From assembly GCA_947474705.1 (NCBI GenBank), contig CANJJS010000001.1:62001-126000 (forward strand): a stretch of DNA of 64,000 nt, read 5' to 3'. Below are positions 27,695 through 36,763 of the stretch, one piece after another; position 1 is the first letter of the stretch; the number at the start of each line of letters is the position of its first letter. The notes under the pieces are model-generated. The model made no database searches, was not told the DNA's origin, and worked only from the letters and a program-made list of their open reading frames with translations. A program made the translations under genes and the position numbers. This stretch comes from Acetobacteraceae bacterium. GTDB taxonomy: Bacteria; Pseudomonadota; Alphaproteobacteria; Acetobacterales; Acetobacteraceae.

Positions 27695-28669
27695 ATGAAA
27701 CATGGTGTCAAAGGGTTGGTTTTCGCGGGGGGCGCATGGCTCGCGGCGGCCGCTGCACCGGCTTCCGCCGCGTTGGTCATCAATCCGACCTACGATCCCG
27801 GTCTTTCCGCCAGCGCGCAGACGGTGATCGCCAACGCGCTCGCATTTTATCAAAGCACGTTCTCCGACCCGATCACCGTCAACCTTAAGTTCTACAATAT
27901 GAACTCCGGCCTTGGATCGAGCCTGAGCTTCGTCACGACAGTGTCGTACAACGCCTATCGCACCGCGTTGGGCCTCGACGGGACCAGCGCGAACGATACA
28001 ACCGCGCTCGCCAACACCCCCGGTGGTGCCACCAATCCGGTGACCGGCAGCGGATCTATCAAATTGAAGACCGCGAATGCCCGGGCGGTTGGTTTGTCAG
28101 GTAATCCAGGGTTGATTTCTGGCACCAGTTCGCCCTGCGACGGGTATACTGGCGACAGTTGTATCGGCCTCAATCTGGGCATCACCAACGACGTCGATCT
28201 CGGCAACGGCGGTTTCAGCCTGATCACCGTGGTCCAGCACGAAGTCGACGAAGCGCTCGGGCTTGGATCGAGCCTGCGGCAGGGGACCACGCAGACCAAT
28301 CCGGCGGCGGAGGATTTGTTTCGGTTCGCCAGCGCGGGCGTTCGAAGTTTCGCGAACAACGCCTGCGGCTCCGAGCCGGCGGCGTTCTTTTCGATCGACG
28401 GTGGCACCACCAATCTGAACCAGTTCAACAACTGCGATAACGGCGGCGATTACGGCGATTGGGTCACCCATACTCCGACGCAGGTGCAGGATGCGTTCAC
28501 GAACAATTCCGGTTCGCCGTTCCTGACCGCGCTTTCCACCGAAACGGTCGCGCTCGACGTGGTCGGTTACGATCTGGCGGCGACCTCTTCCGTGCCGGAG
28601 CCGGCGTCGATGGCGTTGTTCGGGGCGGGCATCGCCGGTCTTGGGTTCCTGCGCCGCAAGCGCGGCTGA
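27695..28669 (+). CDS. NF038122-like metalloprotease with PEP-CTERM anchor
   Basis: Secreted protein of 324 residues. It has a Sec signal peptide (ending near ASAALV, residue 26) and a zinc-protease-like motif VVQHEVDEALGLGSS, where HExxx resembles the NF038122 family. The PEP-CTERM signal is at residues about 295-324: VPEPASMALFGAGIAGLGFL, followed by RRKRG. This signal is processed by an exosortase, which must be encoded elsewhere. A strong terminator follows directly. Confidence 0.87.
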   Translation: MKHGVKGLVFAGGAWLAAAAAPASAALVINPTYDPGLSASAQTVIANALAFYQSTFSDPITVNLKFYNMNSGLGSSLSFVTTVSYNAYRTALGLDGTSANDTTALANTPGGATNPVTGSGSIKLKTANARAVGLSGNPGLISGTSSPCDGYTGDSCIGLNLGITNDVDLGNGGFSLITVVQHEVDEALGLGSSLRQGTTQTNPAAEDLFRFASAGVRSFANNACGSEPAAFFSIDGGTTNLNQFNNCDNGGDYGDWVTHTPTQVQDAFTNNSGSPFLTALSTETVALDVVGYDLAATSSVPEPASMALFGAGIAGLGFLRRKRG

Positions 28670-28685
28670 TCCATCGTTCGCCCTT

Positions 28686-28736
28686 TCGCCCGTCCAGGAC
28701 CGGAGGTTGACCCCCGGCCCAGGACGGGCGATTTTT
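28686..28736 (+). terminator. Rho-independent terminator after the PEP-CTERM metalloprotease gene
   Basis: TCGCCCGTCC (28686-28695) pairs with GGACGGGCGA (28722-28731), followed by TTTTT. The stem is 10 bp with a 26-base loop that holds a second small GC hairpin. It separates the metalloprotease gene from the thiolase-like gene starting at 28763. Confidence 0.88.
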
Positions 28737-28762
28737 ATGGGGGTGGATGAGGGAGAAGGACG

Positions 28763-29911
28763 ATGTCGTTGCGCGAAGCCGCGGCCATAACCGGTGTCGG
28801 CGAAACGAAATACATGCGGGGGACGGATCGCACGCCGGTGTCCCTGGCCATGGAGGCCTCGCTGAACGCGATCGCCGATGCGGGTTTGAAGCCGACGGAT
28901 ATCGACGGTCTGATCCCTTATGGCATGGGCGCGGTGGCGGAGGACTTCATCACCAATTTCGGTCTTCCCGATCTGCGCTTTTCGGCGACAACGCCGATGG
29001 GCGGGGCCTCGCCGGTGGCGTCGATCCAGTGTGCCATGGCCGTGATCAAGGCGGGGCTTTGCAAGCACGTTCTGCTTTCTTTGGGCCGGACCGGTTATTC
29101 CGGGGGGCGGATTGGCAATCGCGTGCGGCAAATGCCGCAGTTTCGCACGATTGGCGAGTTCGAGATGCCCTCTGGCGCGATCGCGCCGCCGCAGCTTTAC
29201 GCCGTTATGGCGCGCCGGCATTTCGAGATGTATGGCACGACCTCGCGCCAACTGGCCGAGATCGCGGTCACCACGCGCCAGCACGCGATCATGAATCCTC
29301 GGGCGACGATGCAGCGGCCCATGACGATCGAGGATCATCAGGCGTCGCGTATGATTTCCGATCCGTTCCGGTTGCTGGATTGTTCGCTGGAAAGCGATGG
29401 CGCGGCCGCGGTGGTTATCAGCGCCCCGGACATCGCCAAAGACCTGCGTAAAAAGCCTGTCGTGGTCATGGGGATCGCGGAGGGGCATCCCGATTCGCCG
29501 TCCGTGATCACGCAACGCCCGGACATCACGACTCTGGGTTTGGCGAAAGCCGCACCGCGTGCTTTCGAGATGGCCGGGGTGCGGCATTCGGAGATCGATG
29601 TGGCCGAAGTCTACGATTGTTTCACGTATATCGTGATGTGCCAATTGGAAGACATGGGCTTTTGCAAGAAGGGCGAGGGCGGGCCTTTTGTCGAAAACGG
29701 CGCGTTGGGTATCGGTGGCAGGTTGCCGGTGAACACGCATGGCGGGTTGCTGTCGGAAGCTCACATGGCCGGCATGAACCACATTGTCGAGTTGACCCGG
29801 CAGTTGCGTGGCGAGGCCGCTGTGCAGGTTAAGGATGCCGAGATTGGCCTGGTCACCGGTTACGGCGATCTGGGCGATGGTTCGATCGCGATCATGAGGA
29901 GGGCCGCCTGA
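28763..29911 (+). CDS. Thiolase family protein (acetyl-CoA acetyltransferase/SCP-x-like)
   Basis: Protein of 382 residues of the thiolase-like superfamily. It has the thiolase-type N-terminal ITGVGETKYMRG segment, PTDIDGLIPYG, MGGASPVASIQCAMAVIKAG, LDCSLESDGAAAVVIS, VAEVYDCFTYIVMCQLEDMG and the NTHGGLLSEAHMAGMNHIVE loop with the catalytic His region. Relatives pair with a DUF35 protein, as here, and act in acyl-CoA degradation or lipid and terpenoid metabolism. Its stop overlaps the next start (TGATG). Confidence 0.88.
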   Translation: MSLREAAAITGVGETKYMRGTDRTPVSLAMEASLNAIADAGLKPTDIDGLIPYGMGAVAEDFITNFGLPDLRFSATTPMGGASPVASIQCAMAVIKAGLCKHVLLSLGRTGYSGGRIGNRVRQMPQFRTIGEFEMPSGAIAPPQLYAVMARRHFEMYGTTSRQLAEIAVTTRQHAIMNPRATMQRPMTIEDHQASRMISDPFRLLDCSLESDGAAAVVISAPDIAKDLRKKPVVVMGIAEGHPDSPSVITQRPDITTLGLAKAAPRAFEMAGVRHSEIDVAEVYDCFTYIVMCQLEDMGFCKKGEGGPFVENGALGIGGRLPVNTHGGLLSEAHMAGMNHIVELTRQLRGEAAVQVKDAEIGLVTGYGDLGDGSIAIMRRAA

Positions 29912-30330
29912 TGTCTGAAACCCCTGAAAACCCCGATAGACTCGTACCGGAGCCGACCGCCGATACGAAGCCGTTCTGGGCTGCCATGGAAGAGGACCGT
30001 TTGGTTCTGCAACGATGCCTGTCATGCAAGAAAATCCGGAATTATCCCCGGCCGGTTTGCGATGCGTGCCATTCGATGGAGTACGATTGGATCGAAGCGA
30101 GTTGTAAGGGCACCTTGCACAGTTGGACCATCACGCACCATCCGTTCCATTCGGGCTTAACGTATCAGCTTCCTTTTGCCTTGTTGACGGTCGATCTGGA
30201 GGAAGGCGTACGCCTGCAGGCGAAAGCGCAGGGGATCGAGAATTCGGAACTTAAGGTGGGTATGCCGGTGAAGGTTGGATTCGAACATCTTCACCCCGGC
30301 CTGACACTGCCGGTGATAGAAAAGCCCTGA
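29911..30330 (+). CDS. DUF35 Zn-ribbon/OB-fold protein, partner of the thiolase
   Basis: Protein of 139 residues. The rubredoxin-like zinc ribbon is visible as LQRCLSCKKIRNYPRPVCDAC (C-x2-C ... C-x2-C) at residues about 35-55, followed by an OB-fold with GTLHSWTITHH and PFALLTVDLEEGVRLQAKA. DUF35 proteins bind thiolases and help CoA-substrate channelling. Translation should be coupled to the thiolase by the TGATG overlap. Confidence 0.9.
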   Translation: MSETPENPDRLVPEPTADTKPFWAAMEEDRLVLQRCLSCKKIRNYPRPVCDACHSMEYDWIEASCKGTLHSWTITHHPFHSGLTYQLPFALLTVDLEEGVRLQAKAQGIENSELKVGMPVKVGFEHLHPGLTLPVIEKP

Positions 30331-30507
30331 GCCGCCGTTCGGGGAGGGAGGCGGTCCGGCGACGGAACGTTCTCCTTATCCGATGGCAACGATTTCGATT
30401 GAGTTTGGTATCGGAATGTGAGATACTTTATTGAGAGGTGAATGAAATCTTCCTCTGTGGGTTCGTTTTCTGGGTTCGGCCACGATGCGCGGCATGAGGA
30501 GCGAGGC

Positions 30508-31611
30508 ATGTTGAAAGAGCGATTTTCGTTGTTGGCGGGTGCGCTGGCGATTTGCCTCCCCTCCGCCGCCTGGGCGGTCCCTGGGCAGTCCACCACGGCC
30601 AATGGCAATGCCTTCGCCAGTGTCTGCGCCGGCAACGGTTTTAGCGGTTTTGGCGCGCCGGGCGACGCGTTGAATGGCGGGGTGTCGACCTCCTCCGGTT
30701 CGGGGGCGTTCATCCAGGCGTTGAATTGCGCGACGGCGACGTCGGCAAGCCCAGGGGCGCAGGCGCAGGCGGGCAATATCGTGGGGGGCGGCAGTTTCAA
30801 CGGGAATTTGTATAACAATAACGCCCTGGCGATCGCGGCGCCGGGCGTTATCAAGCTTCTCGCCAACAACGCCGGGTCATCGGCGACGTCGTTTTCCGGG
30901 GCCGGGGCGCAAGGTGGCTGGAACGATACGCTGACGTTGAACAATGCGGCGCTGACGGGGCAGAGCGGCATTTTGATCGTCCCGATCCATTTCGACGGCA
31001 CCATGACGGCGAACGGTGTGGGCGCGATGGGCCGGACGGAGCTGGGGATTTATGTGAATCACGGCGTTTTGCAGCCATATAACAACGCGGTTTACGCCGC
31101 CGCCTACAGCAAGTTTCAGACATTGAACAGCGCCTTCAATCCGGTGTTGCACCAGAATTCGGTTGCCGAGGGGTCGATCCTGTTCGGATGGGATTATCAG
31201 ATGAAGCCCTTTGGGACGTCCGATTACGGTGTCGGGGATTCGCTGACGGTCACGCAGTTGAACATCAATGAAACCGTGAGGTTCGCGATTCCGTTCATCT
31301 GGGGCACGGCGTTTCAGTTTGGCATTTACGCCGCCACCAGCGCGGGCGAAATCGCCAGCGGCGGCGCCGTGATACAGAACGTCTCGTCCGACCAATTGCA
31401 GAACACGATTTATTGGGACAAGGGCGCTTACGCGCTGGCGGGCGATGGCAGCGGGTCGCCGCTTCTGAATTTCACGATGACGTCGGGTTCCGGGCTGGAT
31501 TACTCGCAGGCTTTCGTGCCGGAACCCGCCAGTTTCGCAATGTTCGGTGCGGCGGCGGCGCTTCTGGGTTGGGTGCGCCGCCGCCGGACCGCCGGGCTCA
31601 GTCGCCCTTGA
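30508..31611 (+). CDS. PEP-CTERM-sorted secreted protein
   Basis: Protein of 367 residues. It has a Sec signal peptide (MLKERFSLLAGALAICLPSA, AWA cut site), a beta-rich, Asn/Ser/Gly-rich body, and a C-terminal PEP-CTERM signal with EPASFAMFGAAAALLGWV, then RRRRTAG. No enzymatic domain is recognised. It is the second PEP-CTERM protein within 3 kb, so exosortase-dependent sorting is probably active in this organism. ATG 30508 has GGAGCGAGG upstream. Its end overlaps the convergent enoyl-CoA hydratase gene by 14 bp. Confidence 0.8.
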   Translation: MLKERFSLLAGALAICLPSAAWAVPGQSTTANGNAFASVCAGNGFSGFGAPGDALNGGVSTSSGSGAFIQALNCATATSASPGAQAQAGNIVGGGSFNGNLYNNNALAIAAPGVIKLLANNAGSSATSFSGAGAQGGWNDTLTLNNAALTGQSGILIVPIHFDGTMTANGVGAMGRTELGIYVNHGVLQPYNNAVYAAAYSKFQTLNSAFNPVLHQNSVAEGSILFGWDYQMKPFGTSDYGVGDSLTVTQLNINETVRFAIPFIWGTAFQFGIYAATSAGEIASGGAVIQNVSSDQLQNTIYWDKGAYALAGDGSGSPLLNFTMTSGSGLDYSQAFVPEPASFAMFGAAAALLGWVRRRRTAGLSRP

Positions 31612-32398
31612 AGACGGGCTTCCGCTTTTCCAGGAAGGCGTTGACCGCTTCCCGGTGATCCGCGGTGGCGTGGGTCAATGCCTGCATCGCGGCCGACATT
31701 TCCAACAGGGTGTCGAGCCGTGTGTGGCGTCCTTCCAGCAGCAGGCGTTTCGCCATGCGCACGGCGTGCGGCGGGTTCACGGCGATGCGTCCCGCGAGCG
31801 CCTTTGCCGCGTCCAGCAATTCCGCGTCCGGTACGACCCGGGAGACGAGGCCGCAGGCCAGGGCTTCCGCCGCGTTCAGCATATCGCCGGTGAACGCCAT
31901 TTCGCAGGCTTTAGAGAAGCCGACGACCCGTGGCAGCAGCCATGCGCCGCCGTCGCCCGGCACGATGCCGACTTTCACGAAGCTTTCGGCGAAACGCGCG
32001 CTTTCTGACGCGATGCGCATGTCGCACATGCAGGCGAGATCGAGGCCCGCGCCGATCGCGGGGCCGTTCACCGCGCCGATGATCGGCACGTCCAGTTTTT
32101 CGAACGCCAGAGGAATCCGCTGAATGCCATGCTTGTAATAAAGCGGCGTCAGATGCGGCTTTTCCGCGCGCGTTTCGAAGTCCGCCTGCATTTTACGCAG
32201 GTCGCCGCCGGAGGAGAACGCCGAGCCAGCGCCGGTCAGGATCGCGACTCGCGCGGATTTGTCCTGGTTCAGGCGTTCCAGAGCGCCGACGATGCCTTCG
32301 ACCATTTCCATTTCGGAAATCGGGTTGCGCATGCCGGGATCGTTCAGCGTGATGGTGACGATCGGTCCGTCCTGTTCGTACAATACTTTGTCGGTCAT
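31598..32398 (-). CDS. Enoyl-CoA hydratase/isomerase family protein
   Basis: Crotonase-fold protein of 266 residues. The oxyanion-hole motifs are GAGSAFSSGGDLRKMQ and NGPAIGAGLDLACMCDMRIA, followed by ARFAESFVKVGIVPGDGGAW. It has Gly-Asp rather than the Glu pair at both catalytic positions in some places, so the precise reaction (hydratase or isomerase) is uncertain. It sits downstream of the acyl-CoA dehydrogenase gene on the same strand, 32 bp apart, which suggests one fatty acid or aromatic acid degradation unit. Confidence 0.88.
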   Translation of the reverse strand: MTDKVLYEQDGPIVTITLNDPGMRNPISEMEMVEGIVGALERLNQDKSARVAILTGAGSAFSSGGDLRKMQADFETRAEKPHLTPLYYKHGIQRIPLAFEKLDVPIIGAVNGPAIGAGLDLACMCDMRIASESARFAESFVKVGIVPGDGGAWLLPRVVGFSKACEMAFTGDMLNAAEALACGLVSRVVPDAELLDAAKALAGRIAVNPPHAVRMAKRLLLEGRHTRLDTLLEMSAAMQALTHATADHREAVNAFLEKRKPVFKGD

Positions 32399-32430
32399 GC
32401 TTGTTCCCTTTTTCGAGCGAAAGTTTGGAT

Positions 32431-33576
32431 TTAACGAAGTCCCAGGCCGCGGGCGATGATACCGCGCAGGATTTCGCGGGCGCCGCCGCGTAACGAAAAC
32501 GACGGCGCGTGCATCATGGTGTGTGCCAGTGTCGCCGCGAAGGCCTGTGTCGAACCTCGGTCGGGTTCGGCTTCCACCAGCAGGCGCGCGATTTCCGGAA
32601 TTTCCTGTTCCAGCAGGGCGCCGAGATCTTTGACCAGGGCGGCCTGCCGCGCCGGATTTTCGCCGGCCTGAAGCATTCCGGCGACGGAGCGCGACAAACG
32701 CCGCAGGGTCATGAAATGGGCGGACAGGCGTCCGATGGCGGTGGCGGCGGCATCGGACGGGTCGGGCCCCAAGGCCCGGATCAGTTCGACGACCAGCCAG
32801 AACGAAGACAGGAAGCGTTCGGGTCCGCTACGTTCGAATGCCAGTTCGCTGGTCACCTGATGCCAGCCGTCGCCTTCTTTGCCCAAAATCGCGCTTTCCG
32901 GCAGGAAGACATCCTGGAACACGACTTCATTGAAATGATGTTCGCCGGTCAGCGCCAGAATGGGCCGGATCGAGACGCCGGGCGTGTTCTGGATATCCAC
33001 CAGAAACTGGCTGACCCCGCCGTGCCGGTCCTCGGCCTGGCCGGTGCGGCAGAACAATATCATGTATTGAGAGAAATGGGCGAAGCTGGTCCAGACCTTG
33101 GTGCCGTTGACCAGATATCCGCCCTGAACTTTCGCCGCACGGGTTTGCACCGAGGCGAGATCGGAACCGACATTCGGCTCGCTCATGCCGATGCAGACAT
33201 ATGTCTCGCCGGCCGCGATGCCTGGCAGAATTTTTTTCTGCTCGTCGGAGCCGACCCGCAGGATCAAGGGGCCGGATTGCCGGTCGGCGATCCAGTGCAG
33301 ACCGACGGGCGCGCCGGCGGCCAGCATCTCTTCCAGCACGACATAGCGTTCCAGGGCGGACCGCTCATGCCCGCCATGGGCCTTGGGCCAGGTCATGCCG
33401 ATCCAGCCGCGCCGGCCCATCGCGCGCGAAAACGCCGGGTCCATTCCCGTCCAGGACTCCGCGCGTTCCACGCCGGGCCGGGCCGAAATCTCCGATTTCA
33501 GGAAATCCCGCACCTCCTGGCGCAAAGCCTCGGCTTCGGGAGAGGGCGGTGGCGGCGGAAACGAAAATCCAGACAC
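32431..33576 (-). CDS. Acyl-CoA dehydrogenase family protein
   Basis: Flavoprotein of about 381 residues. FAD and substrate motifs are CIGMSEPNVGSDLASVQTRA, VNGTKVWTSFAHFSQYMILF and the C-terminal SLRGGAREILRGIIARGLGL. I chose GTG 33576 because GGGAGG lies just before it; ATG 33597 adds MFAGRPI and has no good ribosome-binding site. The catalytic base position cannot be fixed by eye. It is divergent from parE and followed by the hydratase gene. Confidence 0.85.
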   Translation of the reverse strand: MSGFSFPPPPPSPEAEALRQEVRDFLKSEISARPGVERAESWTGMDPAFSRAMGRRGWIGMTWPKAHGGHERSALERYVVLEEMLAAGAPVGLHWIADRQSGPLILRVGSDEQKKILPGIAAGETYVCIGMSEPNVGSDLASVQTRAAKVQGGYLVNGTKVWTSFAHFSQYMILFCRTGQAEDRHGGVSQFLVDIQNTPGVSIRPILALTGEHHFNEVVFQDVFLPESAILGKEGDGWHQVTSELAFERSGPERFLSSFWLVVELIRALGPDPSDAAATAIGRLSAHFMTLRRLSRSVAGMLQAGENPARQAALVKDLGALLEQEIPEIARLLVEAEPDRGSTQAFAATLAHTMMHAPSFSLRGGAREILRGIIARGLGLR

Positions 33577-33786
33577 AATCGGCCTCCCGGCAAACATTGA
33601 CCGCCGGTAGCGCGCGCATGGGCCGGAGGTCAACTGGCCCTGGCCCGGGGTTTGGGATGGCACGCGATCCACGCGAGCCATCAGGCGGGGACAGAACGGG
33701 AAAGCCGTTCGGCGTGTGCCCGCACGCGATTGTTGCCGGGACTCGCCGTGTGCGGGTAATGTGCGCCGAAGCGACGGGAACACAGC

Positions 33787-35820
33787 ATGAACGATTTGTT
33801 TGGCGCCGGGACCGGTCCAACGGGAGCGAAGGCCATCGCCAAGGACACAGGTAAGCGCGCGCGGCCCATGGATGTGGCGGGCCCGGACGATTACTCGGCC
33901 AAGGATATCGAGGTCCTGGAGGGGTTGGAGCCTGTCCGGCGCCGGCCCGGTATGTATATCGGCGGCACCGACGACACCGCGCTGCACCACCTGGCGGCCG
34001 AAATCGTCGACAATGCCATGGATGAGGCCGTCGCCGGTCATGCCAGCTTCATCGAGGTCACGCTGGCGGAGTCGGGTCACCTCACCGTGCGCGACAATGG
34101 CCGCGGTATCCCGGTGGACCCGCACCCGAAATTCAAGAATCTCAGCGCGTTGGAGGTGATCCTCACGACGTTGCACTCCGGCGGCAAGTTCGGCGGCAAG
34201 GCCTATGCCACGTCCGGCGGCCTGCATGGCGTTGGCAGTTCGGTGGTCAACGCGTTGTCGGAGGTCATGGAGGTCGAGGTCGCGCGCGACCGGCATTTGT
34301 ACAAACAAAGTTTTTCGAAAGGCGTGCCAACCACGAAACTGATCGACGCGGGTCCGGTGCATAACCGCCGGGGGACCTCGATCCGGTTTCTGCCCGACCC
34401 GACGGTGTTCGCGAACCCGCGGTTTCAGCCGGCGCGTTTGTATAAATTGTGCCGGTCGAAGGCGTATTTATTCCGGGGCGTGGAAATTCGCTGGAACTGC
34501 GATGCGTCGCTGCTGAAGGGCGGGAAGGACGAAACCCCGGCGGAGGCCGTTTTGCACTTTCCCGGCGGTTTACGGGACAGTCTGGAAGCCGATATCGGCG
34601 CCGCGCCCAGGGTGTTGCCGGCGATCTGGTCGGGCGAGGCCGCTTTGCCGGGCGAGGCGACGGGACGCCTCGAATGGGCGGTTTGTTGGCTTGAGACGGG
34701 GGAGGGGTCGCTCGATTCCTATTGCAACACCGTTCCCACGCCGCAGGGCGGCACGCATGAGACCGGGTTTCGCGCCGCGCTGGTCAAGGGGTTGCGCGCC
34801 TGGGGCGAGCAGCGCGGCAATAAGCGCGCGGCGCAGATCGTGGCGGACGATGTCCTGGACCCGATCGCGGCGAAATTGTCTCTGTTCATCCGCGATCCGC
34901 AGTTTCAAGGCCAGACCAAGGAGAAACTGACGAACACCGAGGCGACGCGTTTGACGGAAACGGCGTTGCGCGACCGGTTCGATCATTTTCTGGCGGGCGA
35001 CCCGGCTTCCGCCGATAATTTGTTGGCGTTCGTCATCGAACGCGCGGAGGAGCGGATCAGGCGAAAGGAGGCGAAGGATACGCCTCGGAAATCCGCGACG
35101 CGGCGGTTGCGGTTGCCGGGGAAGCTCACCGACTGCACGAGGGAGAACGCGGCTGAGACGGAGATTTTTCTGGTCGAGGGCGACAGCGCGGGTGGCTCGG
35201 CCAAGCAGGCGCGGAACCGGGAGACGCAGGCGGTGTTGCCGCTGCGGGGCAAGATTCTGAATGTGGCCTCCGCGTCGGCGGATAAGTTGCGGCAGAACCA
35301 GGAATTGCGGGATTTGATCGAGGCGTTGGGGTGCGGGGTCGGGGACCGGTTCGACCGGGCGAAGTTGCGTTACGGGCGGGTCATCATCATGACCGACGCG
35401 GATGTGGATGGGGCGCATATCGCGTCGTTGTTGATGACGTTTTTCTATCGGGAACTGCCGGAATTGGTGAAGCACGGGCACATTTATTTGGCGCAGCCGC
35501 CTTTGTACCGGCTGACTCAGGGCGCGAAGTCGATCTACGCGATGGACGATCGGGACCGCGAACGGAAGATGAAGTCCGCGTTTAAGGCGGGGTCGAAGGT
35601 GGATGTGTCGCGGTTCAAGGGGCTGGGAGAAATGCCGCCGTCGCAGTTGAAGGAAACGACGATGGACCCGTCGAAGCGGACACTTTTAAAAGTTGTTTCG
35701 GCGCCGGAGGAGCGGGCGGCGACGGCCGATCTGGTGGAAAGTCTGATGGGGCGGCGGCCGGAGTTGCGGTTTCAGTTCATTCAGGAGCATGCGAAGTCGG
35801 TGGAGGAGGTGGATGTTTGA
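33787..35820 (+). CDS. parE: DNA topoisomerase IV subunit B
   Basis: Type IIA topoisomerase subunit of 677 residues. The GHKL ATPase domain has EIVDNAMDEAVAGHA, VRDNGRGIPVD and GGLHGVGSSVVNALS. The TOPRIM domain follows with EIFLVEGDSAGGSAKQARN, PLRGKILNV and MTDADVDGAHIASLLMTFF. The last 25 residues (MGRRPELRFQFIQEHA) are the ParE/GyrB tail. It lacks the insertion that many GyrB proteins have before TOPRIM, so ParE fits better. It relaxes and decatenates chromosomes with ParC, which is not in the window. Confidence 0.95.
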   Translation: MNDLFGAGTGPTGAKAIAKDTGKRARPMDVAGPDDYSAKDIEVLEGLEPVRRRPGMYIGGTDDTALHHLAAEIVDNAMDEAVAGHASFIEVTLAESGHLTVRDNGRGIPVDPHPKFKNLSALEVILTTLHSGGKFGGKAYATSGGLHGVGSSVVNALSEVMEVEVARDRHLYKQSFSKGVPTTKLIDAGPVHNRRGTSIRFLPDPTVFANPRFQPARLYKLCRSKAYLFRGVEIRWNCDASLLKGGKDETPAEAVLHFPGGLRDSLEADIGAAPRVLPAIWSGEAALPGEATGRLEWAVCWLETGEGSLDSYCNTVPTPQGGTHETGFRAALVKGLRAWGEQRGNKRAAQIVADDVLDPIAAKLSLFIRDPQFQGQTKEKLTNTEATRLTETALRDRFDHFLAGDPASADNLLAFVIERAEERIRRKEAKDTPRKSATRRLRLPGKLTDCTRENAAETEIFLVEGDSAGGSAKQARNRETQAVLPLRGKILNVASASADKLRQNQELRDLIEALGCGVGDRFDRAKLRYGRVIIMTDADVDGAHIASLLMTFFYRELPELVKHGHIYLAQPPLYRLTQGAKSIYAMDDRDRERKMKSAFKAGSKVDVSRFKGLGEMPPSQLKETTMDPSKRTLLKVVSAPEERAATADLVESLMGRRPELRFQFIQEHAKSVEEVDV

Positions 35821-35861
35821 GGCGGCCTCGACGGGCTGGCCCGCGCGCCTCGGGGGACCGG

Positions 35862-36545
35862 TTATTCGTCAATGTACGACGTCCACTGTCCCATGTCGTC
35901 GGCTTTGGATTTCATAAGGGCTTTATATTTCCAGGTGGCGCCGAATTTGATGCCAAATACGCACGCCTGGTACGCGTAGGGATAACCCGCCCATTCGTCG
36001 TTAATATCCGAGGTCGATATCGACAGGCGCCGCGATGGGGCGCCGCCGGTCTCCTTGGACTGTGCTATGTCGCGCGTCGCGGATCCTCCGCTTCCTTCCG
36101 CCGCGCCGCCGGCGTTGGAGGCGACGTGCAAGATTTTGTCCTTCGTGAGGACAAAGCGGCACCCTTCCAGGCGCGGCGTCATGAAGAACTCGCACTTGGA
36201 GCCTTCGAAATCTTTTCTGTCGACCGAAGTCGTCGCCTTGTCTTTCCAAGGTAACCAGTAAACCGGGACGGCGTTCTCTGCCTTTTGCGGGAGGAGGTCG
36301 AGCGTATATGCTTTTCCCGTCTCCCGGGCGCCGCAAAACATTGCTCCGGCGGGAGTCTGGCTTTGCATGTTTTTGCCGGCCGGGCTGTCGGATGTTGTGA
36401 TCCCGAATCCATTTCCTGGAAGAATTTGAAACGTGTTGTCGCCGGCCGCGGTGGCGACGGTCTTCCAGAATGCCAGGGAATAGGTGTAATTCGGAGACCC
36501 GCCGCCCGAGCTGGACGACATATTCGTTGCGGCCGACGCGCTCAT
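35862..36545 (-). CDS. LxGC-motif protein resembling papain-like deamidase toxins
   Basis: Protein of 227 residues with no signal peptide. The N-terminus is low complexity (MSASAATNMSSSSGGGSP). The core holds FFMTPRLEGCRFVL, that is T123, an L-E-G-C run with C129, then H140 in KILHVASN. Spacing T-x5-C-x10-H is close to the catalytic T88/C94/H106 of Burkholderia lethal factor 1 and the LSGC motif of CNF1. This is a motif match only; fold and activity are unproven. GAGGAAC precedes ATG 36545. One 60-base stretch inside (36181-36240) is 50% GC by count. Flanks are parE and an AidB-like gene. Confidence 0.6.
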   Translation of the reverse strand: MSASAATNMSSSSGGGSPNYTYSLAFWKTVATAAGDNTFQILPGNGFGITTSDSPAGKNMQSQTPAGAMFCGARETGKAYTLDLLPQKAENAVPVYWLPWKDKATTSVDRKDFEGSKCEFFMTPRLEGCRFVLTKDKILHVASNAGGAAEGSGGSATRDIAQSKETGGAPSRRLSISTSDINDEWAGYPYAYQACVFGIKFGATWKYKALMKSKADDMGQWTSYIDE

Positions 36546-36763
36546 GTTCCGTTCCTCGACGGCGGGAATTTCATATAACTCGTAATTTACAATAGGTGCC
36601 ACCGGAGTCAATGCCGGTTGGGAAGGGCCGTCAGGTTCCCGGCGTGAGGATTTCGAGGCGTGGCCAGGCCGGGCGTATCGGTGGCCGGAGAATGCGGGCA
36701 CGCGGTGCCCTTGTCCGTGTCATGAAATGACTCTATCGAGGCGTATCCAGGGAGATTTCGCGG

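Noticed and set aside
28097-30025. 642-codon minus-strand frame over the PEP-CTERM and thiolase genes
   Set aside because: Shadow of two well-supported plus-strand genes.
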